From NCBI GenBank assembly GCA_947623205.1, contig CANQGM010000005.1, forward strand, positions 1 through 64,000: a DNA stretch of 64,000 nt, written 5' to 3'. This document shows, in pieces, positions 9,901-18,834 of the stretch; within the stretch, counting starts at the first letter, position 1; each line of letters opens with the position of its first letter. The notes beneath the pieces are model-generated. The model searched no databases. It saw nothing but the letters and a program-made list of their open reading frames with translations, and was not told the origin of the DNA. The stretch comes from an uncultured Clostridia bacterium. GTDB taxonomy: Bacteria > Bacillota > Clostridia > Oscillospirales > Acutalibacteraceae. Made by a program: the position numbers and the translations under genes.

Positions 9901-10743
9901 TTAATTAATAATTGTTACAGAACAGGTGTATGACATTCCGTTGTATGTTGCCGTTACGAAAGTTTTGCCTTTTGACAACGCTTTAAAGCTGCATTGATTA
10001 TTGCATCCGCCGTAATTTTGTAATATTGTTGAGTTTCCTACAGACCACGAAATTCCTGAACTTGCATTTAATAACGTTAAAAAAACAACATCATTCTCTT
10101 CTACAGTAATAGAACGATAGGAAAGATAAATGTTGTTATGAGACTTAGATGCCTGTGTAGGCTTTTGCGTAGCTTTTTCTGTAGGTTTTTGAGTGGATTT
10201 CTGAGTTGATTTTTTATTATTAATTGATTTTGACGAAGAGATGCTATTATTTTTGTTTGAATAATTATTGCTGATCTTATTGGATTGATAATATTCGTAG
10301 TAATTTTCATTACTAAAGTTGTATGTGCTGCTATTTTTTAAATTCCCAGAAGTTGATTTTGATTTTTTCTTAGTATCTTTGTTATCGCTTTTTGAACTTT
10401 CAGATGTAATCTTCGATGATTTAGTACTTTTCTTTACATCTGGTTTTGACGTTTCTTCGGGTTCTGTTGCAATAACTGATGTAAATGTGCTTTCTGCAAC
10501 TGTAGTAGGTACAGTAGTAGGTACAAAAGTTGTTGATGTACTGCTTTCCTGTACCGGATTATTATTGTTATCAAATACACCGTTAAGGCAAAGAGATACA
10601 AGAATCACAACAACAACTATTAATAAACATAATCCTATACAAACAATCACAAATGATGGCTTAAGTCTTCGTTCTATTTCTATTCCTCCTTTTATATGTC
10701 CTTGCGAGGGACAGTTATTGGATTTGGTAAAATAAAAACGCAC
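9901..10743 (-). CDS. Membrane-anchored Ser/Thr/Asn/Lys-rich surface protein with C-terminal Ig-like (BIG2-type) domain; start uncertain
   Basis: TM helix, long low-complexity linker, C-terminus SITVEENDVVFLTLLNASSGISWSVGNS...CSFKALSKGKTFVTATYNGMSYTCSVTIIN. The predicted GTG start at 10743 lies upstream of a palindromic repeat and of GGAGG at 10685-10689. Confidence 0.55.
   Translation of the reverse strand: MRFYFTKSNNCPSQGHIKGGIEIERRLKPSFVIVCIGLCLLIVVVVILVSLCLNGVFDNNNNPVQESSTSTTFVPTTVPTTVAESTFTSVIATEPEETSKPDVKKSTKSSKITSESSKSDNKDTKKKSKSTSGNLKNSSTYNFSNENYYEYYQSNKISNNYSNKNNSISSSKSINNKKSTQKSTQKPTEKATQKPTQASKSHNNIYLSYRSITVEENDVVFLTLLNASSGISWSVGNSTILQNYGGCNNQCSFKALSKGKTFVTATYNGMSYTCSVTIIN
10697..10716. 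repeat. ICE palindromic repeat copy 2 (degenerate)
   Basis: TGTCCTTGCGAGGGACAGTT. Confidence 0.7.
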
Positions 10744-10774
10744 CTGATTTTCAGATGCGAAATAGATTTAGATA

Positions 10775-11058
10775 TTGACATTTTAATTTTCATAATATAT
10801 AATTATGTTACAGGGAAAACCGTGTAAAGCGGTTAGCCTTTAAGAAAAGTTTAAGTTATAAATAACCGTTCAACTTAGCTTGCTGGCAGTTGGGCGGTTA
10901 TTTCTTTATGTATTTTGTGACCTCTGCAAGTGCTATTAATAAAATAATTAATAAGACTGTTTCAGTCATACATATCACCCCCCAATCCTTTGGGAGTGCT
11001 AACCGCCTTAACTTCCCTGTAACATTTATATTTTATATTGATTGAGATAAAATGTCAA
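10775..11058. other. Candidate type I toxin-antitoxin locus A (par/Fst-like topology)
   Basis: + promoter TTGACA(10775-10780)-17-TATAAT(10798-10803); - promoter TTGACA(11053-11058 complement)-17-TAAAAT(11030-11035 complement). Inverted GTTACAGGGAA (10807-10817 / 11013-11023) and GCGGTTAGC (10829-10837 / 10998-11006). Shared terminator overlaps the peptide stop. Confidence 0.7.
10898..10969 (-). CDS. Candidate 23 aa hydrophobic toxin peptide MTETVLLIILLIALAEVTKYIKK
   Basis: Strong SD GGGGGGTGATATGT-ATG; stop codon overlaps the terminator stem; homologous peptides at 18946-19017 and 22254-22325. Confidence 0.7.
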   Translation of the reverse strand: MTETVLLIILLIALAEVTKYIKK

Positions 11059-11074
11059 TTTTTGTTACGACATT

Positions 11075-11968
11075 TTAACTGTCCCTCCGAGGGACAGTTT
11101 TTTTACAAGTATTTTTGTAGTGTACTTTTCTTATTATCAATAATATTGCAGCACCACATATTACAATTAATATAAAAAAATAGAGGAGAGAGTTAGAAGT
11201 ATAATTATTACTGACATTAACAACAGTATCGCCAGTGCCGTCTTGTCTTTTAACACGTTCACCTGTCACAATAAGACGATGAGTATTTACCGCGTATGGA
11301 TAACAGGTTATAAGACTTACAAGATCCTTTCCTTCTTTTATTTGCAGCTTGCTTGTATCATTGGGATCCGCAATATTTATATCGCATACTCTATATGTAA
11401 GCGTTTCATCAAGAACCTTGATATAAAACAAATCGTCTTTTTCAAGTTTGGTAAGATTATCAAAAAATACTTTGCCGGGATATGCAGTATGCGCTGAAAT
11501 TACAGAGTGAGTGTTTTCACCGCCAATTGGAAATGATGTATTTGCAAGGTGTGCTGCGCCTCTGGTAAGGACTTCTTCACCTGTTCCGTGATAAATCGGC
11601 AAATTACATTTGATTTTTGGAATTTCAATTGAGCCGATTTGTCCGTTATCAAAGCTTAAAATATCTTTATACGATTTACTTTGAGATGTAAAATTGTCGG
11701 CAAACAAATTGTTGTTGTAAGTTTGAGCTTCTGATAAATATTTTTCTTTCTCTGCTTTAGAAAGCGTTCGGACGTTATTATCATAAACTTTTATTGTGCT
11801 ATTGTTTGCTGCCTCATTGACGGCATTGCTGACAGCAGGGTACAGCAATATTCCGGATGATAACAAAATTAACGCTATTCCAGCGAATAAAACTATTTTT
11901 TTCTTTATTGCCGTACACCTGCTTTCGTTAATTTTATTGATTTTTATTTTGTCTTCTTGCTTTTGCAT
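11075..11968 (-). CDS. Class C-like (pilus) sortase
   Basis: SVISAHTAYPGKVFFDNL ... LVSLITCYPYAVNTHRLIVTGERV; C-terminal TM. Last residues TVPRRDS are encoded by a palindromic repeat. Confidence 0.85.
   Translation of the reverse strand: MQKQEDKIKINKINESRCTAIKKKIVLFAGIALILLSSGILLYPAVSNAVNEAANNSTIKVYDNNVRTLSKAEKEKYLSEAQTYNNNLFADNFTSQSKSYKDILSFDNGQIGSIEIPKIKCNLPIYHGTGEEVLTRGAAHLANTSFPIGGENTHSVISAHTAYPGKVFFDNLTKLEKDDLFYIKVLDETLTYRVCDINIADPNDTSKLQIKEGKDLVSLITCYPYAVNTHRLIVTGERVKRQDGTGDTVVNVSNNYTSNSLLYFFILIVICGAAILLIIRKVHYKNTCKKTVPRRDS
11077..11099. repeat. ICE palindromic repeat copy 3
   Basis: AACTGTCCCT-CCG-AGGGACAGTT; encodes the sortase C-terminus TVPRRDS*. Confidence 0.9.
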
Positions 11969-13440
11969 TTAGCTGTAAGAAAAATCACCAGAGCTGAGCT
12001 TACTAAAATTGCCGCGCCGACAATATAAAAAATGTTATTGCCGTTTCTGCCTGTCTTTGGCAGTACAACCTTTGTGTCCTTAACATCTACACTTGCATAA
12101 CCGTTTTCAGGGCTATTGGTTACATATGTTCCGTCAATAATCGTGCTGCCATATTCGGCGTCAATAGTAATTTCAATTACCTTGCCGTAAAGGTTATATC
12201 CCGACGGCGCTTCTGTTTCTACAATGTAGTATGTACCTGACTGCAATCTGATTTCTTCACCATTTGAGTTGTAATAGAGAACCTTGCCGATTTCATCAGA
12301 TGTACCTGTAGCAATTTCATTTTGCTGAGTTTCAGCATTTTCTTTTGTACTGTAAAGAGAGAATTTCGCACCTGCAAGAGATTTACCGGCTTCATTATAC
12401 TTATCTGTCATAACAGCGTATGTATAAACATAAACCGTATTTGCTTCAACTTCATCTGTTACGCCGTGTTTATTGCTATACTCAAGTTTCAACTCATCGT
12501 TGGGGTTGCCTTCCTTGCCGACTACAGCATATTTGTTGAGAACTGCGCTGTATGTAACGGATGTATAGTAAACATTAGCTTCATACAATTCATCAGTCTG
12601 TAAATAATCTTTTGTGAGAGCAACATTAAACTCAGTGTTTTCGCCCTCTTTTTCTTTAGTAACAGTTACAGTATATTCGCTTTTATCAAGGTCGGTAATT
12701 TTTGTACCCTCTTTGGTAAGCAGAGCAATGTTAAAGCTGTCTTTATTCAGTGTAAGTCCTTTGCTCATATTGTCATAAACAGCGTATGAACCAAGTTTCA
12801 TTGCCTTAGAACCGGTTGTAGTTGAACGAATTTCAAATTCAACCGTATCACCGAGAGATACATCTGTGAAATTTACATTTCCCTTTGTGCTGTTTGTAAT
12901 TTCTTTATGCGTTTCGGGTGTGTAGTCAACAACCTTTTCAGCAAGATTAATTGCTGGGATTGTATATACCCATCCGCTATTGTAATAAGGTAAAGCCGCA
13001 ACTGAGTTTGTAACAGCCTTAACACCTGCTGGGTAGTTTGTAGCTTTTATATAATATACACCCTGTTCAACATCGCTAACAGTTTTTGTCGTAGATGTTC
13101 CTGATGTAGTAAAAGTACCCTGGTCAAGACCTTCCAAATCTGAATCGCTAACATTATCCAGAGCCGCAAGCAGAGCCGCGGTATCACCATTCAGTATAGA
13201 ATTATCTATACCTGATACAAGGGGGTTATACTTTGTCTCATACGGAGTTGTACTCGTACTATCCAGAGATGCAACCTGATACACAGTAAACTCGTACCCT
13301 GGCTTGGTACAATTCAGAGTAAATGAAACAGTCTTAGAACCGTCAAGCAACGGTGCTGCTGATACAAACGGAATAGATGAGAAAATAAACAATGATACAA
13401 TCATAATTAACGCGAACATTTTTTTAATAAATTTTGACAT
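11944..13440 (-). CDS. LPxTG-anchored major pilin (SpaA/Cna_B type)
   Basis: Signal peptide MSKFIKKMFALIMIVSLFIFSSIPFVSAAP, Cna_B/prealbumin domains, VVLPKTGRNGNNIFYIVGAAILVSSALVIFLTAKCKSKKTK. ORF track start is 13470; ATG at 13440 is more likely. Confidence 0.85.
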   Translation of the reverse strand: MSKFIKKMFALIMIVSLFIFSSIPFVSAAPLLDGSKTVSFTLNCTKPGYEFTVYQVASLDSTSTTPYETKYNPLVSGIDNSILNGDTAALLAALDNVSDSDLEGLDQGTFTTSGTSTTKTVSDVEQGVYYIKATNYPAGVKAVTNSVAALPYYNSGWVYTIPAINLAEKVVDYTPETHKEITNSTKGNVNFTDVSLGDTVEFEIRSTTTGSKAMKLGSYAVYDNMSKGLTLNKDSFNIALLTKEGTKITDLDKSEYTVTVTKEKEGENTEFNVALTKDYLQTDELYEANVYYTSVTYSAVLNKYAVVGKEGNPNDELKLEYSNKHGVTDEVEANTVYVYTYAVMTDKYNEAGKSLAGAKFSLYSTKENAETQQNEIATGTSDEIGKVLYYNSNGEEIRLQSGTYYIVETEAPSGYNLYGKVIEITIDAEYGSTIIDGTYVTNSPENGYASVDVKDTKVVLPKTGRNGNNIFYIVGAAILVSSALVIFLTAKCKSKKTK

Positions 13441-13473
13441 ATTAATTACCTCCTGAAAAATTAAAAGCACAGC

Positions 13474-16400
13474 TTATTTCTTGCTGTGCCATTTTTTATA
13501 TTTTATTGTATAGATAACAAGGACAGCTATTGCAGCAGCTAAAAATCCCGATCCGATAAAATAAATTGCAGCCGTACCACTGCCGCCTGTATTGTAAGTG
13601 ACAATTTTATTATCTTTAACCGTCAGATTAGGCGATAATTTTTCATCACTGTCAATTGAAACGGTAAAATTAATTTTTTTACCGTATGGCATCATGCCAT
13701 TTGGCGCTATAACTTCTATCAGGTAATAATCTCCGGGAAGTAAGTTATATGCGTACAACAAACCGTCGTCATTAGTATATATAACAGAATTTTCACCATT
13801 CGACGATGTGCTTCCGGCAGGGTAATTACCCCATCGTTCTGTGCCCGTTCGTGTAAATGATAGTAAAGAGCCGTCAGATTTATGTATCTCCCAGCCGGAA
13901 CCGCCGATACCGAAACCTTCACTATCTTGCTTATACAGTGTGACGCTGCCGGTTATCGGAGTATTTACAGCTGTTACTTCAACAGTTGCCGCTTTTTCCG
14001 GGTTAGATGACATAGCTTTAATAGTAAAACTTTTATTTTCTGTAGCTGCTTCATAACCATACGGTGCCTTTATTTCTTTGAAATAATAACTTCCTAAAGG
14101 TAAACCGCTTACACGTAGATAATTATTACCTGATGTTGTTAATTCTGTTATTTTTCCTGATGAATATACTTCATAAGTATTACTTCCTGTTTGATTTAAT
14201 CGCATAAGCGTGCCATTTGATTTATATAACTGCCAAACAGCCCCGGAAAGAGGATTTCCTTCGGGGTCTTGCTTGTAAAGAATCACATCACCTTTTACCG
14301 GTGTATTAACTGCCGTAATCTCAACCCCCTCGGAATCTGCGGAGAAATTATATTGCTTAGTAGATAAAACATGACCTACAGGGGCTTTTGTTTCTTTAAA
14401 ATAGTAATTTCCTGTAGGTAAACCTTGAACAGTTAGTTTACCACTGCTATCAGTGCTAAGCGTTGTTACCGATCCGCCTGTACCATAGGTATAACCTCCA
14501 ACACCGGTTAAATACAGTGGTACACGTGTACCGCTTGATGTGTAAAGCTCCCATTGTGAACCTGCGAGGGATTTTCCATCCTCGTCCTGTTTATATAAAA
14601 TTATCATTCCAGCCTGTGTACGAGTGTTTTTTGCTGTAATCGTAACGCTTGTTGTATCAACAGTAATTGCAAACGTATGTTTTGTTTTTGATAAGTTATA
14701 TCCTGACGGTGCTTTCGTTTCCACAAAATAATAAGTTCCCAAAGGCAGACTGCCTATTGTCATTTTACCTTTGCTGTCAGTGCTGAGCGTTGTTACAGTA
14801 CCTGATTTTGAATAGGTATAACCGCCGATACCCGTTTGTGCGAGCTTTACAACAGTATCGTCAGATTTATGAAGTTCCCACTGTGATCCGGCAAGAGAAT
14901 TACCGTCTCTATCCTGTTTATACAACGTAATTGAACCGGTTATCGGTGTGTTTTTAGCAGTTACAGTAACCATTGAGGAACTTGATGTGATTGAAAAACT
15001 ATATGTTGATGCAGATATGTTGTATCCCGACGGCGCTTTTGTTTCTTTAAAATAGTACGTACCTAAAGGCAAGCTGCTCACCGTCAACCTACCTGTACTA
15101 TCGGTAGTCAACGTCGTTACTGTACCTGTTGTGGAATACGTATAACCACCGATACCTGTCTGAGCTAACGGTACTGTCTTATTATCAGACGTGTAAAGCT
15201 CCCACTGTGAACCTGCAAGTGCATTTCCGGTTACACTGTCCTGCTTATTCAGCGTGACACCGCCGGTGAGTGCTGTATCTGTTGCGTTAATTGTATATTT
15301 AATAGTTGCGGTTGATTTTGGTTGAATATTTACTTTAAATATTTTGCTTGACAGATTATATCCTGCTGGTGCTGTGATCTCTTTAACATAATATTGTGTA
15401 TTACAGGCAAATTTTATTGCCGATATTGTATAACCATTAGAGTTTGTTTCCGGCATAGTGTAAATCAGATTACCGCAACTCGAATCAGAATAAACGCCGT
15501 AAACAGCGCCGGAAAGTTTTTTACTTGAATTGATCGCGTCAGTCTTATAAACTTCAATAAAACCAGAACAGGTGTTGTTAAAAGAAATCTGAATAGCGTC
15601 ATAGCCTTCATCCTGCGCATTTTTAAACGCGTCTGATGAAATTTCAACTTCTATACTGTCGGGTTCATCATACTGTGACGGAATAGTATATGAGCTTCCT
15701 GATTTTTTGCCTAATTCCTCCACCGTGTATGTGCCAACGTCAATGTTGTCAATTTTAATAATGCCTCTATTGTCTGTCGGACCGACAATTTTATTTGTTT
15801 TTGTAACGGTGTTTGTCAGCTTGAAATAATAGCCCTGGACGGATGCACCGTCTTCTGCAGTTTTTTGTATTTGCAGAGGTATGTTGGCTACGTTGGCGCA
15901 GTAACCTATTTGATTCAGTACATTACTTGTTCCCTGTGATGAATCAGCTACTATTCTTATAGACCCTGATAAAGTATTATTTGCGTAACTTCCTCTCTCA
16001 GGACTCCATCCATCGGGGAAATAATAATCAGATGACAGATTATTACCACTGGCTCCGGATTTCAGTTTACCGAGTTCATAGCAATCATACATACCTGTAG
16101 GTACATTATGATTAATGTTTTTATCAATCTTGGTTTTAATATACTCGGATATTGTCTGAGTAAATCCGTTTTCATCGGTAGGTCCTAAAATTATGTGGTC
16201 TACGCCATACCCGCGTTTAAATTCGGACGGAACTTTTACATAAAAGTACCAGCCTTTAAGATTTTCGGCTGTACTTAAACTTCCCTCTCCTTCACCGGTG
16301 GTGGTGTCATCTGCTTCTTCCTGCGTCCAACAGGATTTCTGAATTCTGCCGTCACGGGTCAGGTTGGTTGTTGAATAAACATTAACTTTAACCTTAAAAT

Positions 16401-17502
16401 ATGCGTTAGGCGGGTCGATTTTACCACCTGACACGACATCCTGATAGGTGCTTGAACCGTATGCGACCAGCTTTCCTTCATTGGTTGTCGGTACTCCTGT
16501 TTTTTCAGCATGAGCAGTTTTTGTTGTGCCGGTTGCGCTTAGAGACGCATTGCTGCACGTCAATTTAAGACTGTTTCCGCTTATGGTTGCTGTTACCTTT
16601 GCATTACCTACATCATATGTTCCGGCAAGGCTTTTAAACTGGCTTAATACTTTATTCGAATCATTAAGAGTAGTTGAACTATAAGTCCATTTATTTGTTG
16701 TTTCGTTATATACTGCGTCTAAGGTTACTGTGGGGGCTTTGGCTGCAGTGTCTCTTGCAAACGCTGGTAATGTTTGAAATTTGCCCATTGCTTTAATAAT
16801 ACGGTCATATGCAGTTCCTACACCCGGATTTTTGCCGCCGTTGCAGTACATTGCACGATAACCGCTTTTACCCGATTTAAGGCTGTAGGGTGCAGTTGCG
16901 TTTCGTTCACCGGTTACAAATTCCCAAGTGATTAGCTGTGTTGCGACATACGCCTGATATTGTGTTATGCCTGATTTTATAGCATTCCAGTTACCCTCAA
17001 GACCGTAGCAGAGAGCGGCGTTAATTGCTCTTTGCTTTAATGTGCCTAAGTTAGTCCAAGCTTCATTATTTACTGTTAAGCTGGAACTTGTACTAAGCGG
17101 TACGCCCGGTTCTATACAGTATGCGCGTTTACCGTTTATTTTTATCATTACCGCGGCTTCGCCGGCACTCTGATGCGCCATGGATTTTTGAACGGTTATT
17201 GTATTTCCACTTGTATCTGTACAGTATTCAAACGATGGCGTATATCCCGCGCTTACCGGATTACTGCGGTATTTAGATGAATAATCTTCTTTTGTCATGT
17301 ACCCGGAATAGCTTACTATATCGCCGAGTTCTTCATTTTTGATAACATCACCGTACCGTTCTAATTCCACTTTTTCTTCTTTAGTAGTACTGTCTACGGC
17401 TGCCGCACTTGCAGATGTTGCGCCAAAACCAACACCAACATACGTACTAAGTAACGTTGTCACGCAAATAGCAATTGCGGCTATACGTTTTAGTTTTTTC
17501 AT
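13474..17502 (-). CDS. Large pilus tip adhesin: thioester (TQXA) domain plus tandem SpaA-type repeats
   Basis: KRAYCIEPGVPL and TQLITWEFVTGERN thioester motifs; at least six ~90-100 aa repeats (GSITLYKQDRDGNSLAGSQWEL...ETKAPSGYNL); C-terminal TYNTGGSG-TM-KKWHSKK. Confidence 0.85.
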   Translation of the reverse strand: MKKLKRIAAIAICVTTLLSTYVGVGFGATSASAAAVDSTTKEEKVELERYGDVIKNEELGDIVSYSGYMTKEDYSSKYRSNPVSAGYTPSFEYCTDTSGNTITVQKSMAHQSAGEAAVMIKINGKRAYCIEPGVPLSTSSSLTVNNEAWTNLGTLKQRAINAALCYGLEGNWNAIKSGITQYQAYVATQLITWEFVTGERNATAPYSLKSGKSGYRAMYCNGGKNPGVGTAYDRIIKAMGKFQTLPAFARDTAAKAPTVTLDAVYNETTNKWTYSSTTLNDSNKVLSQFKSLAGTYDVGNAKVTATISGNSLKLTCSNASLSATGTTKTAHAEKTGVPTTNEGKLVAYGSSTYQDVVSGGKIDPPNAYFKVKVNVYSTTNLTRDGRIQKSCWTQEEADDTTTGEGEGSLSTAENLKGWYFYVKVPSEFKRGYGVDHIILGPTDENGFTQTISEYIKTKIDKNINHNVPTGMYDCYELGKLKSGASGNNLSSDYYFPDGWSPERGSYANNTLSGSIRIVADSSQGTSNVLNQIGYCANVANIPLQIQKTAEDGASVQGYYFKLTNTVTKTNKIVGPTDNRGIIKIDNIDVGTYTVEELGKKSGSSYTIPSQYDEPDSIEVEISSDAFKNAQDEGYDAIQISFNNTCSGFIEVYKTDAINSSKKLSGAVYGVYSDSSCGNLIYTMPETNSNGYTISAIKFACNTQYYVKEITAPAGYNLSSKIFKVNIQPKSTATIKYTINATDTALTGGVTLNKQDSVTGNALAGSQWELYTSDNKTVPLAQTGIGGYTYSTTGTVTTLTTDSTGRLTVSSLPLGTYYFKETKAPSGYNISASTYSFSITSSSSMVTVTAKNTPITGSITLYKQDRDGNSLAGSQWELHKSDDTVVKLAQTGIGGYTYSKSGTVTTLSTDSKGKMTIGSLPLGTYYFVETKAPSGYNLSKTKHTFAITVDTTSVTITAKNTRTQAGMIILYKQDEDGKSLAGSQWELYTSSGTRVPLYLTGVGGYTYGTGGSVTTLSTDSSGKLTVQGLPTGNYYFKETKAPVGHVLSTKQYNFSADSEGVEITAVNTPVKGDVILYKQDPEGNPLSGAVWQLYKSNGTLMRLNQTGSNTYEVYSSGKITELTTSGNNYLRVSGLPLGSYYFKEIKAPYGYEAATENKSFTIKAMSSNPEKAATVEVTAVNTPITGSVTLYKQDSEGFGIGGSGWEIHKSDGSLLSFTRTGTERWGNYPAGSTSSNGENSVIYTNDDGLLYAYNLLPGDYYLIEVIAPNGMMPYGKKINFTVSIDSDEKLSPNLTVKDNKIVTYNTGGSGTAAIYFIGSGFLAAAIAVLVIYTIKYKKWHSKK

Positions 17503-17594
17503 TTTTGTCTCCTTTCGTTATATTCGCTATACTTTAAAATTAAAAAAGATTTTAATTGAGGTCTGTCTCTGCAATGCAGTCTTTTAATATACAT
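17499..17594 (-). CDS. Putative leader peptide MYIKRLHCRDRPQLKSFLILKYSEYNERRQK, ATGA-overlapping the adhesin gene
   Basis: SD GAGGTGAC 5 nt before ATG at 17594; TGA (17501-17499) overlaps the adhesin ATG (17502). Confidence 0.45.
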   Translation of the reverse strand: MYIKRLHCRDRPQLKSFLILKYSEYNERRQK

Positions 17595-17627
17595 TTTTGT
17601 CACCTCTTTGTATTTGTTTTTGGGTAT

Positions 17628-17669
17628 AAAAAAAGTGCTTAAAGTAATTAATACTTTAAACACTTTTTT
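17628..17669. terminator. Bidirectional intrinsic terminator between lipoprotein and pilus operon
   Basis: AAAAAAAGTGCTTAAAGT-aattaat-ACTTTAAACACTTTTTT. Duplicated at ~24314-24355. Confidence 0.75.
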
Positions 17670-17705
17670 AAATTTATTTAGTTGTATGTTTTAATTTTTA
17701 TTTAA

Positions 17706-18806
17706 TTAACCGTAACAAAAATATATATCACATCCTCCGTTACTTACTCGTTCATAATAACACCTAAACATTATATCTTCATATCTATCACCCGGTTCAT
17801 CCATTAAATTTGCTTGAACTTCCGATTCGAAATATTCTATAATATCTTGTTTAAGATGATTAAAAGAACCTATTTTATAATTTGCCGGTCCTTGAAAATC
17901 AGTTTCTGGAACAAAAAACCAGCCCGTATGGTCTTTATCAAAAGGACGACCATCGCCATCTTCAAACGTTTGATACGTTCCATAGCTCATTCCCTTTGCA
18001 ATAAAGTGCTTGTTGACAGCATCGCAAAGTCTCTTCATATTTTCATCCGTATAAAATTCACTGCGAGTAAGAGGTGTATCATCCGTTACTTTCGCAGGCT
18101 TCGGCTTAGATTTTGCTTTTACCGTAACAGAACATTTTGCTGTTTTTCCGTTATTGCTCTTAACAGTTACCGTGCAGCTGCCCGCGCTTACACCCTTAAC
18201 TGTTACAGTCGAGCCTGAACAATTTACAGTTGCATTTCCGTTATTTGTGCTTGCCGTATAATCTTTGTTTGTCGCATTGCTCGGATTAATTGTTACGGTA
18301 AAGGAAGAACTCTTACCTACAGTAACGCTCATAGAACTTTTGCTGAGACTTACGCTCGATACCAAAACTGTCGAAGACTTTTTAGCGGGTGTAGAACTAT
18401 TATTTTTATTTGAATTTTTCTTTACGGATGTAGAATTTGAATTTGTTTTAGAAGAAACTGAATTATTATTCTTACTTGTACTTGCCGAATTTGAGATTGT
18501 TTTATTACCGGTTGAACTCTTTTTACTTGCCGAACTATCATTTGATTTTGTTTCAGAGTTTTCAGAGCTCTCGCTTTTTGAATTTGTTGTAGTAGTTTCT
18601 TCTATAACCTTAGTTTCTTCAACTATTTGTGTGCTGCCCTGTTCGTCTGTGGCAACTTCGGTCACGGTCTCAATCTTTGTGGCAGCTTCATCAGACGTTG
18701 CAATCTTTGCAACCGATTCTTTTTCGCCTCCGCAGCCTGTAAGTATTGCTGCCGACGTTGATAATATAATTGCTGATAAAATTACTGATAAAAACTTTGT
18801 TTTCAT
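17706..18806 (-). CDS. Lipoprotein with Ser-rich linker, BIG2 Ig-like domain and variable C-terminal domain (paralog 1)
   Basis: LTGCGGEKESVAK lipobox; VSLSKSSMSVTVGKSSSFTVTINPSNAT...CSVTVKAKSKPK BIG2; near-identical N-terminus to 21052-22116. Confidence 0.75.
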   Translation of the reverse strand: MKTKFLSVILSAIILSTSAAILTGCGGEKESVAKIATSDEAATKIETVTEVATDEQGSTQIVEETKVIEETTTTNSKSESSENSETKSNDSSASKKSSTGNKTISNSASTSKNNNSVSSKTNSNSTSVKKNSNKNNSSTPAKKSSTVLVSSVSLSKSSMSVTVGKSSSFTVTINPSNATNKDYTASTNNGNATVNCSGSTVTVKGVSAGSCTVTVKSNNGKTAKCSVTVKAKSKPKPAKVTDDTPLTRSEFYTDENMKRLCDAVNKHFIAKGMSYGTYQTFEDGDGRPFDKDHTGWFFVPETDFQGPANYKIGSFNHLKQDIIEYFESEVQANLMDEPGDRYEDIMFRCYYERVSNGGCDIYFCYG

Positions 18807-18834
18807 AATATTTTCTCCTTTACATTAATTTATG

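Noticed and set aside
10807-11023. Loci A-C as MITEs (ends are inverted repeats ACAGGGAA...GCGGTTAGC)
   Set aside because: No target-site duplications seen, promoters lie just outside the repeats pointing inward, and an ORF with strong SD is conserved; par-like TA explains more. MITE remains a weaker alternative.
13640-15290. Regular repeats that might be taken for a CRISPR or VNTR array
   Set aside because: Repeats are ~290 bp, in frame, and encode SpaA/Cna_B domains of the adhesin; no short repeat-spacer structure.
18265-18828. Plus-strand 187 aa ORF (and 192 aa counterpart at 21578-22156)
   Set aside because: Antisense shadow of the Ser/Thr/Lys-rich stalk of the BIG2 lipoproteins; Leu/Val/Glu/Phe bias is the complement of Ser/Lys/Asn codons.
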